Shown here: in pieces, positions 10,111 to 22,802 of the stretch | How the letters are laid out: each line of letters opens with the position of its first letter | How positions within the stretch are numbered: the stretch's first letter is position 1 | Source of the DNA: Desmodus rotundus | Taxonomy: Eukaryota > Chordata > Mammalia > Chiroptera > Phyllostomidae | Assembly (NCBI RefSeq): GCF_022682495.2 | Contig: NW_026527291.1 | Coordinates: forward strand, 744,001-808,000 | Direction: 5' to 3' | DNA length: 64,000 nt | The notes under the pieces: model-generated | What the model was told of the DNA's origin: nothing | The model's input: only the letters and a program-made list of their open reading frames with translations | Databases searched by the model: none | Position numbers and translations under genes: made by a program

Positions 10111-11065
10111 GAGGTCACAGCAGTTTCACAGGGTCCCTGCGCACCTGTCCATGGAAACAGAAGCCCTCCCTGCCACTCAGAGGACCGTGCGATTTCCCCT
10201 AGGCCACACTGCCCAGCAGGACTCTCAGCCCCGCACAGACAGTGTGCTAAGGACAGACTTGGATACCGGGGCCCTGGGCGGGGGATTTTCCATGGAACTC
10301 TCTAAGGGCCCGGTGCCCTGTGTCGCCCGGGAGTGCCCATGCCCTTCCTTGACCCCGCAGGACACTTGCCTCCAGCAATAAGCAGCCGTCTGCCTCCACG
10401 GGGCTCAAACACCTGGGCCCGGTGTGCGGGAACCTGGCGTACGTGGAGGCAAACCCCCAGACCCCTCTGGCCCGAACCCACCACTGCGAAGATCCCCCTT
10501 TTCTTCCATCCGTAAAGGGGCCCTCCCTGGGGAGTGGAGGAACACGGGGAGGCCCCCAGGAGATGGCTTTTCTCCGAGCCGCGGCTGGCTCCTTTCGGGC
10601 CCATACGTGGGCCGCGCGTGCGCACTCAGGCTCCCCACAACAGGCCTCCCTCGGGTCACGGGGCCCACCCTTGTGGTGTCTCCTGACCCACCCATGAGGG
10701 GTCAAGTGACCCACGCCCGGGGGGTCTCGTGACCCACCCCTGAGGTGTCACGTGACCCACCCCTGGGGGGTCTCGTGACCCACCCTTGAGGGGTCACGTG
10801 ACCCACCCCTGAGGGGTCACGTGACCCACACCTGCGGGGTCACGTGACCCACCCCTGGGGGGTCTCGTGACGCACCCCTGAGGGGTCACGTGACCCACCC
10901 CTGGGGGGTCTCGTGACGCACCCCTGAGGGGTCACGTGACCCACCCTTGAGGGGTTTCGTGACCCACCCTTTTGGTGTCACGTGACCCACCCTTTTGGGG
11001 TCTCGTGACCCACTCTTGGGAAGTCACCTGTCCCACCCTGGAGGGGTCAGGTTACCCGACCTTGA
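10111..11065 (+). repeat. Hybrid unit H1 (955 bp)
   Basis: Alpha-M up to 10530, beta-G from 10545, minisatellite 10675-11065 (17 copies). The switch lies in the 14 identical bases 10531-10544. A separate alpha and beta are replaced by one monomer, so a 566-bp equivalent is missing from the normal period. Confidence 0.94.
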
Positions 11066-12585
11066 GAGGTCACAGCAGTTTCACAGGGTCCCTGCGCACC
11101 TGTCCATGGAAACAGAAGCCCTCCCTGCCACTCAGAGGACCGCGCGATTACCCCTAGGCCACACTGCCCAGCAGCACTCTCAGCCCCGCACAGACAGTGT
11201 GCTAAGGACAGACTTGGATACCGGGGCCCTGGGCGGGGGATTTTCCATGGAACTCTCTAAGGGCCCGGTGCCCTGTGTCGCCCGGGAGTGCCCAAGCCCT
11301 TCCTTGACCCCGCAGGACACTTGCATCCAGCAATAAGCAGCCGTCTGCCTCCACGGGGCTCAAACACCTGGGCCCGGTGTGCGGGAACCTGGCGTACGTG
11401 GAGGCAAACCCCAGACCCCTCTGGCCCGAACCCACCACTGGGAAGATCCCCCTTTTCTTCCATCCGTAAAGGGGCCCTCCCTGGGGAGTGGAGGGACATG
11501 GGGAGGCCCCCAGGAGATGGCTTTTCTCCGAGCTGCGGCTGGCTCGTTTCGGGCCTATACGTGGGCCGCGCATGCGCACTCAGGCTCCCAAGCACACGCC
11601 TTCCTCGGCTCACCTGACCCATCCTTTAGAGGTCACAGCAGTTCCACAGGGTCCCTGGGCACCTGTCCGAGGACACAGGAGCCCTCCCTGTCACCTAAAG
11701 GACCACGCGATTTCCGCTGGGGAACACTCCCCAGAAGCACTCCCAGCCTCGCACAGACACTGTGCGCAGGATAGACTTGTGGACCAGGGGCCTGGGGGGG
11801 GGAATTTTCCAGGGAACTCTCTAAAGGCCAGGTGCCCTCTGTCGCCCTGGGAGTGCCCACGCCATCCCTTAACCCTGCAGGACACTATCATCCAGCAATA
11901 AGCAGCCCTCTGCCTCCACGGGGCTCAAACACCTGGGGCCGTTGTGCGAGCACCTGGCGTTCGTGCAGGCAAACCCGCAGACCCCTCTGGCCCGAACCCA
12001 CCACTGCGAAGATCCCACTTTTCTTCCATCCGTAAAGGGGTCCTCCTTGAGGAGTGGAGGAACACGGGGAGGCCCCCAGGAGATGGCTTTTCTCCGAGCC
12101 GCGGCTGGCTCCTTTCGGGCCCATACGTGGGCCGCGCGTGCGCACTCAGGCTCCCCACAACAGGCCTCCCTCGGGTCACGGGGCCCACCCTTGTGGTGTC
12201 TCCTGACCCACCCATGAGGGGTCAAGTGACCCACGCCCGGGGGGTCTCGTGACCCACCCCTGAGGTGTCACGTGACCCACCCCTGGGGGGTCTCGTGACC
12301 CACCCTTGAGGGGTCACGTGACCCACCCCTGAGGGGTCACGTGACCCACACCTGCGGGGTCACGTGACCCACCCCTGGGGGGTCTCGTGACGCACCCCTG
12401 AGGGGTCACGTGACCCACCCCTGGGGGGTCTCGTGACGCACCCCTGAGGGGTCACGTGACCCACCCTTGAGGGGTTTCGTGACCCACCCTTTTGGTGTCA
12501 CGTGACCCACCCTTTTGGGGTCTCGTGACCCACCCTTGGGAAGTCACCTGTCCCACCCTGGAGGGGTCAGGTTACCCGACCTTGA
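11066..12585 (+). repeat. Full unit U7 (1520 bp)
   Basis: Alpha-L 11066-11628; beta L/G 11629-12194; minisatellite 12195-12585, 17 copies. Confidence 0.95.
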
Positions 12586-14106
12586 GAGGTCACAGCAGTT
12601 TCACAGGGTCCCTGCGCACCTGTCCATGGAAACAGAAGCCCTCCCTGCCACTCAGAGGACCGCGCGATTACCCCTAGGCCACACTGCCCAGCAGCACTCT
12701 CAGCCCCGCACAGACAGTGTGCTAAGGACAGACTTGGATACCGGGGCCCTGGGCGGGGGATTTTCCATGGAACTCTCTAAGGGCCCGGTGCCCTGTGTCG
12801 CCCGGGAGTGCCCAAGCCCTTCCTTGACCCCGCAGGACACTTGCATCCAGCAATAAGCAGCCGTCTGCCTCCACGGGGCTCAAACACCTGGGCCCGGTGT
12901 GCGGGAACCTGGCGTACGTGGAGGCAAACCCCCAGACCCCTCTGGCCCGAACCCACCACTGCGAAGATCCCCCTTTTCTTCCATCCGTAAAGGGGCCCTC
13001 CCTGGGGAGTGGAGGGACATGGGGAGGCCCCCAGGAGATGGCTTTTCTCCGAGCCGCGGCTGGCTCGTTTCGGGCCTATACGTGGGCCGCGCATGCGCAC
13101 TCAGGCTCCAAAGCACACGCCTTCCTCGGCTCACCTGACCCACCCTTTAGAGGTCACAGCAGTTCCACAGGGTCCCTGGGCACCAGTCCGTGGACACAGG
13201 AGCCCTCCCTGCCACCTAAAGGACCACGCGATTTCCGCTGGGGAACACTCCCCAGAAGCACTCCCAGCCTCGCACAGACACTGTGCGCAGGATAGACTTG
13301 TGGACCAGGGGCCTGGGGGGGGGAATTTTCCAGGGAACTCGCTAAAGGCCAGGTGCCCTCTGTCGCCCTGGGAGTGCCCACGCCATCCCTTAACCCTGCA
13401 GGACACTATCATCCAGCAATAAGCAGCCCTCTGCCTCCACGGGGCTCAAACACCTGGGGCCGTTGTGCGAGCACCTGGCGTTCGTGCAGGCAAACCCGCA
13501 GACCCCTCTGGCCCGAACCCACCACTGCGAAGATCCCACTTTTCTTCCATCCGTAAAGGGGTCCTCCTTGAGGAGTGGAGGAACACGGGGAGGCCCCCAG
13601 GAGATGGCTTTTCTCCGAGCCGCGGCTGGCTCCTTTCGGGCCCATACGTGGGCCGCGCGTGCGCACTCAGGCTCCCCACAACAGGCCTCCCTCGGGTCAC
13701 GGGGCCCACCCTTGTGGTGTCTCCTGACCCACCCATGAGGGGTCAAGTGACCCACGCCCGGGGGGTCTCGTGACCCACCCCTGAGGTGTCACGTGACCCA
13801 CCCCTGGGGGGTCTCGTGACCCACCCTTGAGGGGTCACGTGACCCACCCCTGAGGGGTCACGTGACCCACACCTGCGGGGTCACGTGACCCACCCCTGGG
13901 GGGTCTCGTGACGCACCCCTGAGGGGTCACGTGACCCACCCCTGGGGGGTCTCGTGACGCACCCCTGAGGGGTCACGTGACCCACCCTTGAGGGGTTTCG
14001 TGACCCACCCTTTTGGTGTCACGTGACCCACCCTTTTGGGGTCTCGTGACCCACCCTTGGGAAGTCACCTGTCCCACCCTGGAGGGGTCAGGTTACCCGA
14101 CCTTGA
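12586..14106 (+). repeat. Full unit U8 (1521 bp), mosaic alpha
   Basis: Alpha 12586-13149 is full length with GAGCCGCGG (standard) but has GGAGGGACATGG near 13010 like alpha-L, so it is a mosaic. Beta-G with standard 5' end 13150-13715; minisatellite 13716-14106, 17 copies. Confidence 0.94.
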
Positions 14107-15626
14107 GAGGTCACAGCAGTTTCACAGGGTCCCTGCGCACCTGTCCATGGAAACAGAAGCCCTCCCTGCCACTCAGAGGACCGCGCGATTACCCCTAGGC
14201 CACACTGCCCAGCAGCACTCTCAGCCCCGCACAGACAGTGTGCTAAGGACAGACTTTGATACCGGGGCCCTGGGCGGGGGATTTTCCATGGAACTCTCTA
14301 AGGGCCCGGTGCCCTGTGTCGCCCGGGAGTGCCCAAGCCCTTCCTTGACCCCGCAGGACACTTGCATCCAGCAATAAGCAGCCGTCTGCCTCCACGGGGC
14401 TCAAACACCTGGGCCCGGTGTGCGGGAACCTGGCGTACGTGGAGGCAAACACCAGACCCCTCTGGCCCGAACCCACCACTGGGAAGATCCCCCTTTTCTT
14501 CCATCCGTAAAGGGGCCCTCCCTGGGGAGTGGAGGGACATGGGGAGGCCCCCAGGAGATGGCTTTTCTCCGAGCTGCGGCTGGCTCGTTTCGGGCCTATA
14601 CGTGGGCCGCGCATGCGCACTCAGGCTCCCAAGCACACGCCTTCCTCGGCTCACCTGACCCATCCTTTAGAGGTCACAGCAGTTCCACAGGGTCCCTGGG
14701 CACCTGTCCGAGGACACAGGAGCCCTCCCTGTCACCTAAAGGACCACGCGATTTCCGCTGGGGAACACTCCCCAGAAGCACTCCCAGCCTCGCACAGACA
14801 CTGTGCGCAGGATAGACTTGTGGACCAGGGGCCTGGGGGGGGGAATTTTCCAGGGAACTCTCTAAAGGCCAGGTGCCCTCTGTCGCCCTGGGAGTGCCCA
14901 CGCCATCCCTTAACCCTGCAGGACACTATCATCCAGCAATAAGCAGCCCTCTGCCTCCACGGGGCTCAAACACCTGGGGCCGTTGTGCGAGCACCTGGCG
15001 TTCGTGCAGGCAAACCCGCAGACCCCTCTGGCCCGAACCCACCACTGCGAAGATCCCACTTTTCTTCCATCCGTAAAGGGGTCCTCCTTGAGGAGTGGAG
15101 GAACACGGGGAGGCCCCCAGGAGATGGCTTTTCTCCGAGCCGCGGCTGGCTCCTTTCGGGCCCATACGTGGGCCGCGCGTGCGCACTCAGGCTCCCCACA
15201 ACAGGCCTCCCTCGGGTCACGGGGCCCACCCTTGTGGTGTCTCCTGACCCACCCATGAGGGGTCAAGTGACCCACGCCCGGGGGGTCTCGTGACCCACCC
15301 CTGAGGTGTCACGTGACCCACCCCTGGGGGGTCTCGTGACCCACCCTTGAGGGGTCACGTGACCCACCCCTGAGGGGTCACGTGACCCACACCTGCGGGG
15401 TCACGTGACCCACCCCTGGGGGGTCTCGTGACGCACCCCTGAGGGGTCACGTGACCCACCCCTGGGGGGTCTCGTGACGCACCCCTGAGGGGTCACGTGA
15501 CCCACCCTTGAGGGGTTTCGTGACCCACCCTTTTGGTGTCACGTGACCCACCCTTTTGGGGTCTCGTGACCCACCCTTGGGAAGTCACCTGTCCCACCCT
15601 GGAGGGGTCAGGTTACCCGACCTTGA
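14107..15626 (+). repeat. Full unit U9 (1520 bp)
   Basis: Alpha-L 14107-14669 with a private C-to-A near 14451 (AAACACCAGACC); beta L/G 14670-15235; minisatellite 15236-15626, 17 copies. Confidence 0.95.
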
Positions 15627-17147
15627 GAGGTCACAGCAGTTTCACAGGGTCCCTGCGCACCTGTCCATGGAAACAGAAGCCCTCCCTGCCACTCAGAGGA
15701 CCGCGCGATTACCCCTAGGCCACACTGCCCAGCAGCACTCTCAGCCCCGCACAGACAGTGTGCTAAGGACAGACTTGGATACCGGGGCCCTGGGCGGGGG
15801 ATTTTCCATGGAACTCTCTAAGGGCCCGGTGCCCTGTGTCGCCCGGGAGTGCCCAAGCCCTTCCTTGACCCCGCAGGACACTTGCATCCAGCAATAAGCA
15901 GCCGTCTGCCTCCACGGGGCTCAAACACCTGGGCCCGGTGTGCGGGAACCTGGCGTACGTGGAGGCAAACCCCCAGACCCCTCTGGCCCGAACCCACCAC
16001 TGCGAAGATCCCCCTTTTCTTCCATCCGTAAAGGGGCCCTCCCTGGGGAGTGGAGGAACATGGGGAGGCCCCCAGGAGATGGCTTTTCTCCGAGCCGCGG
16101 CTGGCTCGTTTCGGGCCTATACGTGGGCCGCGCATGCGCACTCAGGCTCCAAAGCACACGCCTTCCTCGGCTCACCTGACCCACCCTTTAGAGGTCACAG
16201 CAGTTCCACAGGGTCCCTGGGCACCAGTCCGTGGACACAGGAGCCCTCCCTGCCACCTAAAGGACCACGCGATTTCCGCTGGGGAACACTCCCCAGAAGC
16301 ACTCCCAGCCTCGCACAGACACTGTGCGCAGGATAGACTTGTGGACCAGGGGCCTGGGGGGGGGAATTTTCCAGGGAACTCGCTAAAGGCCAGGTGCCCT
16401 CTGTCGCCCTGGGAGTGCCCACGCCATCCCTTAACCCTGCAGGACACTATCATCCAGCAATAAGCAGCCCTCTGCCTCCACGGGGCTCAAACACCTGGGG
16501 CCGTTGTGCGAGCACCTGGCGTTCGTGCAGGCAAACCCGCAGACCCCTCTGGCCCGAACCCACCACTGCGAAGATCCCACTTTTCTTCCATCCGTAAAGG
16601 GGTCCTCCTTGAGGAGTGGAGGAACACGGGGAGGCCCCCAGGAGATGGCTTTTCTCCGAGCCGCGGCTGGCTCCTTTCGGGCCCATACGTGGGCCGCGCG
16701 TGCGCACTCAGGCTCCCCACAACAGGCCTCCCTCGGGTCACGGGGCCCACCCTTGTGGTGTCTCCTGACCCACCCATGAGGGGTCAAGTGACCCACGCCC
16801 GGGGGGTCTCGTGACCCACCCCTGAGGTGTCACGTGACCCACCCCTGGGGGGTCTCGTGACCCACCCTTGAGGGGTCACGTGACCCACCCCTGAGGGGTC
16901 ACGTGACCCACACCTGCGGGGTCACGTGACCCACCCCTGGGGGGTCTCGTGACGCACCCCTGAGGGGTCACGTGACCCACCCCTGGGGGGTCTCGTGACG
17001 CACCCCTGAGGGGTCACGTGACCCACCCTTGAGGGGTTTCGTGACCCACCCTTTTGGTGTCACGTGACCCACCCTTTTGGGGTCTCGTGACCCACTCTTG
17101 GGAAGTCACCTGTCCCACCCTGGAGGGGTCAGGTTACCCGACCTTGA
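15627..17147 (+). repeat. Full unit U10 (1521 bp)
   Basis: Alpha standard 15627-16190; beta-G 16191-16756; minisatellite 16757-17147, 17 copies, with diagnostic T at 17096. Counterpart of U4. Confidence 0.95.
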
Positions 17148-18713
17148 GAGGTCACAGCAGTTTCACAGGGTCCCTGCGCACCTGTCCATGGAAACAGAAG
17201 CCCTCCCTGCCACTCAGAGGACCGCGCGATTACCCCTAGGCCACACTGCCCAGCAGCACTCTCAGCCCCGCACAGACAGTGTGCTAAGGACAGACTTGGA
17301 TACCGGGGCCCTGGGCGGGGGATTTTCCATGGAACTCTCTAAGGGCCCGGTGCCCTGTGTCGCCCGGGAGTGCCCAAGCCCTTCCTTGACCCCGCAGGAC
17401 ACTTGCATCCAGCAATAAGCAGCCGTCTGCCTCCACGGGGCTCAAACACCTGGGCCCGGTGTGCGGGAACCTGGCGTACGTGGAGGCAAACCCCCAGACC
17501 CCTCTGGCCCGAACCCACCACTGCGAAGATCCCCCTTTTCTTCCATCCGTAAAGGGGCCCTCCCTGGGGAGTGGAGGAACATGGGGAGGCCCCCAGGAGA
17601 TGGCTTTTCTCCGAGCCGCGGCTGGCTCGTTTCGGGCCTATACGTGGGCCGCGCATGCGCACTCAGGCTCCAAAGCACACGCCTTCCTCGGCTCACCTGA
17701 CCCACCCTTTAGAGGTCACAGCAGTTCCACAGAGTCCCTGGGCACCAGTCCGTGGACACAGGAGCCCTCCCTGCCACCTAAAGGACCACGCGATTTCCGC
17801 TGGGGAACACTCCCCAGAAGCACTCCCAGCCTCGCACAGACACTGTGCGCAGGATAGACTTGTGGACCAGGGGCCTGGGGGGGGGAATTTTCCAGGGAAC
17901 TCGCTAAAGGCCAGGTGCCCTCTGTCGCCCTGGGAGTGCCCACGCCATCCCTTAACTCTGCAGGACACTATCATCCAGCAATAAGCAGCCCTCTGCCTCC
18001 ACGGGGCTCAAAAACCTGGGCCCGTTGTGCGAGCACCTGGCGTTCGTGCAGGCAAACCCGCAGACCCCTCTGGCCCGAACCCACCACTGCGAAGATCCCA
18101 CTTTTCTTCCATCAGTAAAGGGGTCCTCCTTGAGGAGTGGAGGAACACGGGGAAGCCCCCAGGAGATGGCTTTTCTCCGAGCCGCGCCTGGCTCCTTTCG
18201 GGCCTATACGTGGGCCGCGCGTGCGCAATCAGGCTCCCCACAACAGGCCTCCCTCGGGTCACGGGGCCCACCCTTGAGGTGTCTCCTGACCCACCCTTGA
18301 GGGGTCACGTGACCCACCCCCGGGGGTCTCGTGACGCACCCCTGAGGGGTCACGTGACCCACCCCTGGGGGGTCTCGTGACCCACACTTGAGGGGTCACG
18401 TGACCCAACCCTGGGGGGTCTCGTGACGCACCCCTGAGGGGTCACGTGACCCACCCCTGAGGGGTCACGTGACCCACACCTGCGGGGTCACGTGACCCAA
18501 CCCTGGGGGGTCTCGTGACGCACCCCTGAGGGGTCACGTGACCCACCCCTGGGGGGTCTCGTGACCCACCCCTGAGGGGTCACGTGACCCACCCTTGAGG
18601 GGTTTCGTGACCCACCCTTTTGGGGTCACGTGACCCACCCTTTTGGGGTCTCGTGACCCAGCCTTGGGAGGTCACCTGTCCCACCCTGGAGGGGTCAGGT
18701 GACCCGCCCTTGA
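17148..18713 (+). repeat. Full unit U11 (1566 bp)
   Basis: Alpha standard 17148-17711; beta-A/S 17712-18277 with a private CTTAACTCTG near 17957; minisatellite 18278-18713, 19 copies minus one G near 18325. Counterpart of U5. Confidence 0.95.
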
Positions 18714-20188
18714 GAGGTCACAGCAGTTTCACAGGGTCCCTGCGCACCTGTCCATGGAAACAGAAGCCCTCCCTGCCACTCAGAGGACCGTGCGATTTCC
18801 CCTAGGCCACACTGCCCAGCAGGACTCTCAGCCCCGCACAGACAGTGTGCTAAGGACAGACTTGGATACCGGGGCCCTGGGCGGGGGATTTTCCATGGAA
18901 CTCTCTAAGGGCCCGGTGCCCTGTGTCGCCCGGGAGTGCCCATGCCCTTCCTTGACCCCGCAGGACACTTGCCTCCAGCAATAAGCAGCCGTCTGCCTCC
19001 ACGGGGCTCAAACACCTGGGCCCGGTGTGCGGGAACCTGGCGTACGTGGAGGCAAACCCCCAGACACCTCTGGCCCGAACCCACCACTGCGAAGATCCCC
19101 CTTTTCTTCCATCCGTAAAGGGGCCCTCCCTGGGGAGTGGAGGAACATGGGGAGGCCCCCAGGAGATGGCTTTTCTCCGAGCCGCGGCTGGCTCGTTTCG
19201 GGCCTATACGTGGGCCGCGCATGCGCACTCAGGCTCCAAAGCACACGCCTTCCTCGGCTCACCTGACCCACCCTTTAGAGGTCACAGCAGTTCCACAGGG
19301 TCCCTGGGCACCAGTCCGTGGACACAGGAGCCCTCCCTGCCACCTAAAGGACCACGCGATTTCCGCTGGGGAACACTCCCCAGAAGCACTCCCAGCCTCG
19401 CACAGACACTGTGCGCAGGATAGACTTGTGGACCAGGGGCCTGGGGGGGGGAATTTTCCAGGGAACTCGCTAAAGGCCAGGTGCCCTCTGTCGCCCTGGG
19501 AGTGCCCACGCCATCCCTTAACCCTGCAGGACACTATCATCCAGCAATAAGCAGCCCTCTGCCTCCACGGGGCTCAAAAACCTGGGCCCGTTGTGCGAGC
19601 ACCTGGCGTTCGTGCAGGCAAACCCGCAGACCCCTCTGGCCCGAACCCACCACTGCGAAGATCCCACTTTTCTTCCATCAGTAAAGGGGTCCTCCTTGAG
19701 GAGTGGAGGAACACGGGGAAGCCCCCAGGAGATGGCTTTTCTCCGAGCCGCGCATGGCTCCTTTCGGGCCTATACGTGGGCCGCGCGTGCGCAATCAGGC
19801 TCCCCACAACAGGCCTCCCTCGGGTCACGGGGCCCACCCTTGAGGTGTCTCCTGACCCACCCTTGAGGGGTCACGTGACCCACCCCCGGGGGGTCTCGTG
19901 ACGCACCCCTGAGGGGTCACGTGACCCACCCCTGAGGGGTCACGTGACCCACACCTGCGGGGTCACGTGACCCAACCCTGGGGGGTCTCGTGACGCACCC
20001 CTGAGGGGTCACGTGACCCACCCCTGGGGGGTCTCGTGACCCACCCCTGAGGGGTCACGTGACCCACCCTTGAGGGGTTTCGTGACCCACCCTTTTGGGG
20101 TCACGTGACCCACCCTTTTGGGGTCTCGTGACCCAGCCTTGGGAGGTCACCTGTCCCACCCTGGAGGGGTCAGGTGACCCGCCCTTGA
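18714..20188 (+). repeat. Full unit U12 (1475 bp)
   Basis: Alpha-M with CAGACACCTC 18714-19277; beta-A 19278-19843 with a private GCGCATGGCTCC near 19753; minisatellite 19844-20188, 15 copies. Counterpart of U6 without its extra C. Confidence 0.95.
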
Positions 20189-21143
20189 GAGGTCACAGCA
20201 GTTTCACAGGGTCCCTGCGCACCTGTCCATGGAAACAGAAGCCCTCCCTGCCACTCAGAGGACCGTGCGATTTCCCCTAGGCCACACTGCCCAGCAGGAC
20301 TCTCAGCCCCGCACAGACAGTGTGCTAAGGACAGACTTGGATACCGGGGCCCTGGGCGGGGGATTTTCCATGGAACTCTCTAAGGGCCCGGTGCCCTGTG
20401 TCGCCCGGGAGTGCCCATGCCCTTCCTTGACCCCGCAGGACACTTGCCTCCAGCAATAAGCAGCCGTCTGCCTCCACGGGGCTCAAACACCTGGGCCCGG
20501 TGTGCGGGAACCTGGCGTACGTGGAGGCAAACCCCCAGACCCCTCTGGCCCGAACCCACCACTGCGAAGATCCCCCTTTTCTTCCATCCGTAAAGGGGCC
20601 CTCCCTGGGGAGTGGAGGAACACGGGGAGGCCCCCAGGAGATGGCTTTTCTCCGAGCCGCGGCTGGCTCCTTTCGGGCCCATACGTGGGCCGCGCGTGCG
20701 CACTCAGGCTCCCCACAACAGGCCTCCCTCGGGTCACGGGGCCCACCCTTGTGGTGTCTCCTGACCCACCCATGAGGGGTCAAGTGACCCACGCCCGGGG
20801 GGTCTCGTGACCCACCCCTGAGGTGTCACGTGACCCACCCCTGGGGGGTCTCGTGACCCACCCTTGAGGGGTCACGTGACCCACCCCTGAGGGGTCACGT
20901 GACCCACACCTGCGGGGTCACGTGACCCACCCCTGGGGGGTCTCGTGACGCACCCCTGAGGGGTCACGTGACCCACCCCTGGGGGGTCTCGTGACGCACC
21001 CCTGAGGGGTCACGTGACCCACCCTTGAGGGGTTTCGTGACCCACCCTTTTGGTGTCACGTGACCCACCCTTTTGGGGTCTCGTGACCCACTCTTGGGAA
21101 GTCACCTGTCCCACCCTGGAGGGGTCAGGTTACCCGACCTTGA
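20189..21143 (+). repeat. Hybrid unit H2 (955 bp)
   Basis: Same fusion as H1; minisatellite 20753-21143, 17 copies, with diagnostic T at 21092. Confidence 0.94.
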
Positions 21144-22802
21144 GAGGTCACAGCAGTTTCACAGGGTCCCTGCGCACCTGTCCATGGAAACAGAAGCCCT
21201 CCCTGCCACTCAGAGGACCGCGCGATTACCCCTAGGCCACACTGCCCAGCAGCACTCTCAGCCCCGCACAGACAGTGTGCTAAGGACAGACTTGGATACC
21301 GGGGCCCTGGGCGGGGGATTTTCCATGGAACTCTCTAAGGGCCCGGTGCCCTGTGTCGCCCGGGAGTGCCCAAGCCCTTCCTTGACCCCGCAGGACACTT
21401 GCATCCAGCAATAAGCAGCCGTCTGCCTCCACGGGGCTCAAACACCTGGGCCCGGTGTGCGGGAACCTGGCGTACGTGGAGGCAAACCCCCAGACCCCTC
21501 TGGCCCGAACCCACCACTGCGAAGATCCCCCTTTTCTTCCATCCGTAAAGGGGCCCTCCCTGGGGAGTGGAGGAACATGGGGAGGCCCCCAGGAGATGGC
21601 TTTTCTCCGAGCCGCGGCTGGCTCGTTTCGGGCCTATACGTGGGCCGCGCATGCGCACTCAGGCTCCAAAGCACACGCCTTCCTCGGCTCACCTGACCCA
21701 CCCTTTAGAGGTCACAGCAGTTCCACAGAGTCCCTGGGCACCAGTCCGTGGACACAGGAGCCCTCCCTGCCACCTAAAGGACCACGCGATTTCCGCTGGG
21801 GAACACTCCCCAGAAGCACTCCCAGCCTCGCACAGACACTGTGCGCAGGATAGACTTGTGGACCAGGGGCCTGGGGGGGGGAATTTTCCAGGGAACTCGC
21901 TAAAGGCCAGGTGCCCTCTGTCGCCCTGGGAGTGCCCACGCCATCCCTTAACCCTGCAGGACACTATCATCCAGCAATAAGCAGCCCTCTGCCTCCACGG
22001 GGCTCAAAAACCTGGGCCCGTTGTGCGAGCACCTGGCGTTCGTGCAGGCAAACCCGCAGACCCCTCTGGCCCGAACCCACCACTGCGAAGATCCCACTTT
22101 TCTTCCATCAGTAAAGGGGTCCTCCTTGAGGAGTGGAGGAACACGGGGAAGCCCCCAGGAGATGGCTTTTCTCCGAGCCGCGCCTGGCTCCTTTCGGGCC
22201 TATACGTGGGCCGCGCGTGCGCAATCAGGCTCCCCACAACAGGCCTCCCTCGGGTCACGGGGCCCACCCTTGAGGTGTCTCCTGACCCACCCTTGAGGGG
22301 TCACGTGACCCACCCCCGGGGGGTCTCGTGACGCACCCCTGAGGGGTCACGTGACCCACCCCTGGGGGGTCTCGTGACCCACACTTGAGGGGTCACGTGA
22401 CCCAACCCTGGGGGGTCTCGTGACGCACCCCTGAGGGGTCACGTGACCCACCCCTGAGGGGTCACGTGACCCACACCTGCGGGGTCACGTGACCCACCCC
22501 TGGGGGGTCTCGTGACCCACACTTGAGGGGTCACGTGACCCACCCCTGAGGGGTCACGTGACCCACACCTGCGGGGTCACGTGACCCAACCCTGGGGGGT
22601 CTCGTGACGCACCCCTGAGGGGTCACGTGACCCACCCCTGGGGGGTCTCGTGACCCACCCCTGAGGGGTCACGTGACCCACCCTTGAGGGGTTTCGTGAC
22701 CCACCCTTTTGGGGTCACGTGACCCACCCTTTTGGGGTCTCGTGACCCAGCCTTGGGAGGTCACCTGTCCCACCCTGGAGGGGTCAGGTGACCCGCCCTT
22801 GA
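21144..22802 (+). repeat. Full unit U13, longest (1659 bp)
   Basis: Alpha standard 21144-21707; beta-A/S 21708-22273; minisatellite 22274-22802, 23 copies, the largest block in the window. Compared with the 19-copy blocks, four copies (92 bp) are duplicated: the otherwise single CACACCTGCGGGG copy occurs twice, 92 bp apart, near 22470 and 22562. Confidence 0.95.

Larger units (their letters stand above)
4027..11065 (+). repeat. Super-repeat A, copy 1 (about 7.0 kb core)
   Basis: U3-U6 and H1 match U9-U12 and H2 in unit order, subtype and minisatellite copy number (17, 17, 19, 15, 17), with offset 10078-10080 bp. Markers include T at 7016 and 17096, and T at 11014 and 21092. The match may extend left to about 3.3 kb; it fails in U2 versus U8 (different alpha and beta 5' subtypes). 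Confidence 0.88.
14107..21143 (+). repeat. Super-repeat A, copy 2
   Basis: Second copy of the 4027-11065 segment. Private differences are few: A near 14451, T near 17957, a one-base deletion near 18325, A near 19753 and loss of the extra C seen near 9920. To the right, U13 does not match U7, so the repeat ends at or near H2. Confidence 0.88.

Noticed and set aside
10247..10714. 155-codon minus-strand open reading frame, recurring in most hybrid units
   Set aside because: It spans the alpha/beta fusion and exists only because the hybrid joins two open stretches. It overlaps other open frames on both strands, has low-complexity Pro/Arg/Gly-rich content and resembles no family I know.
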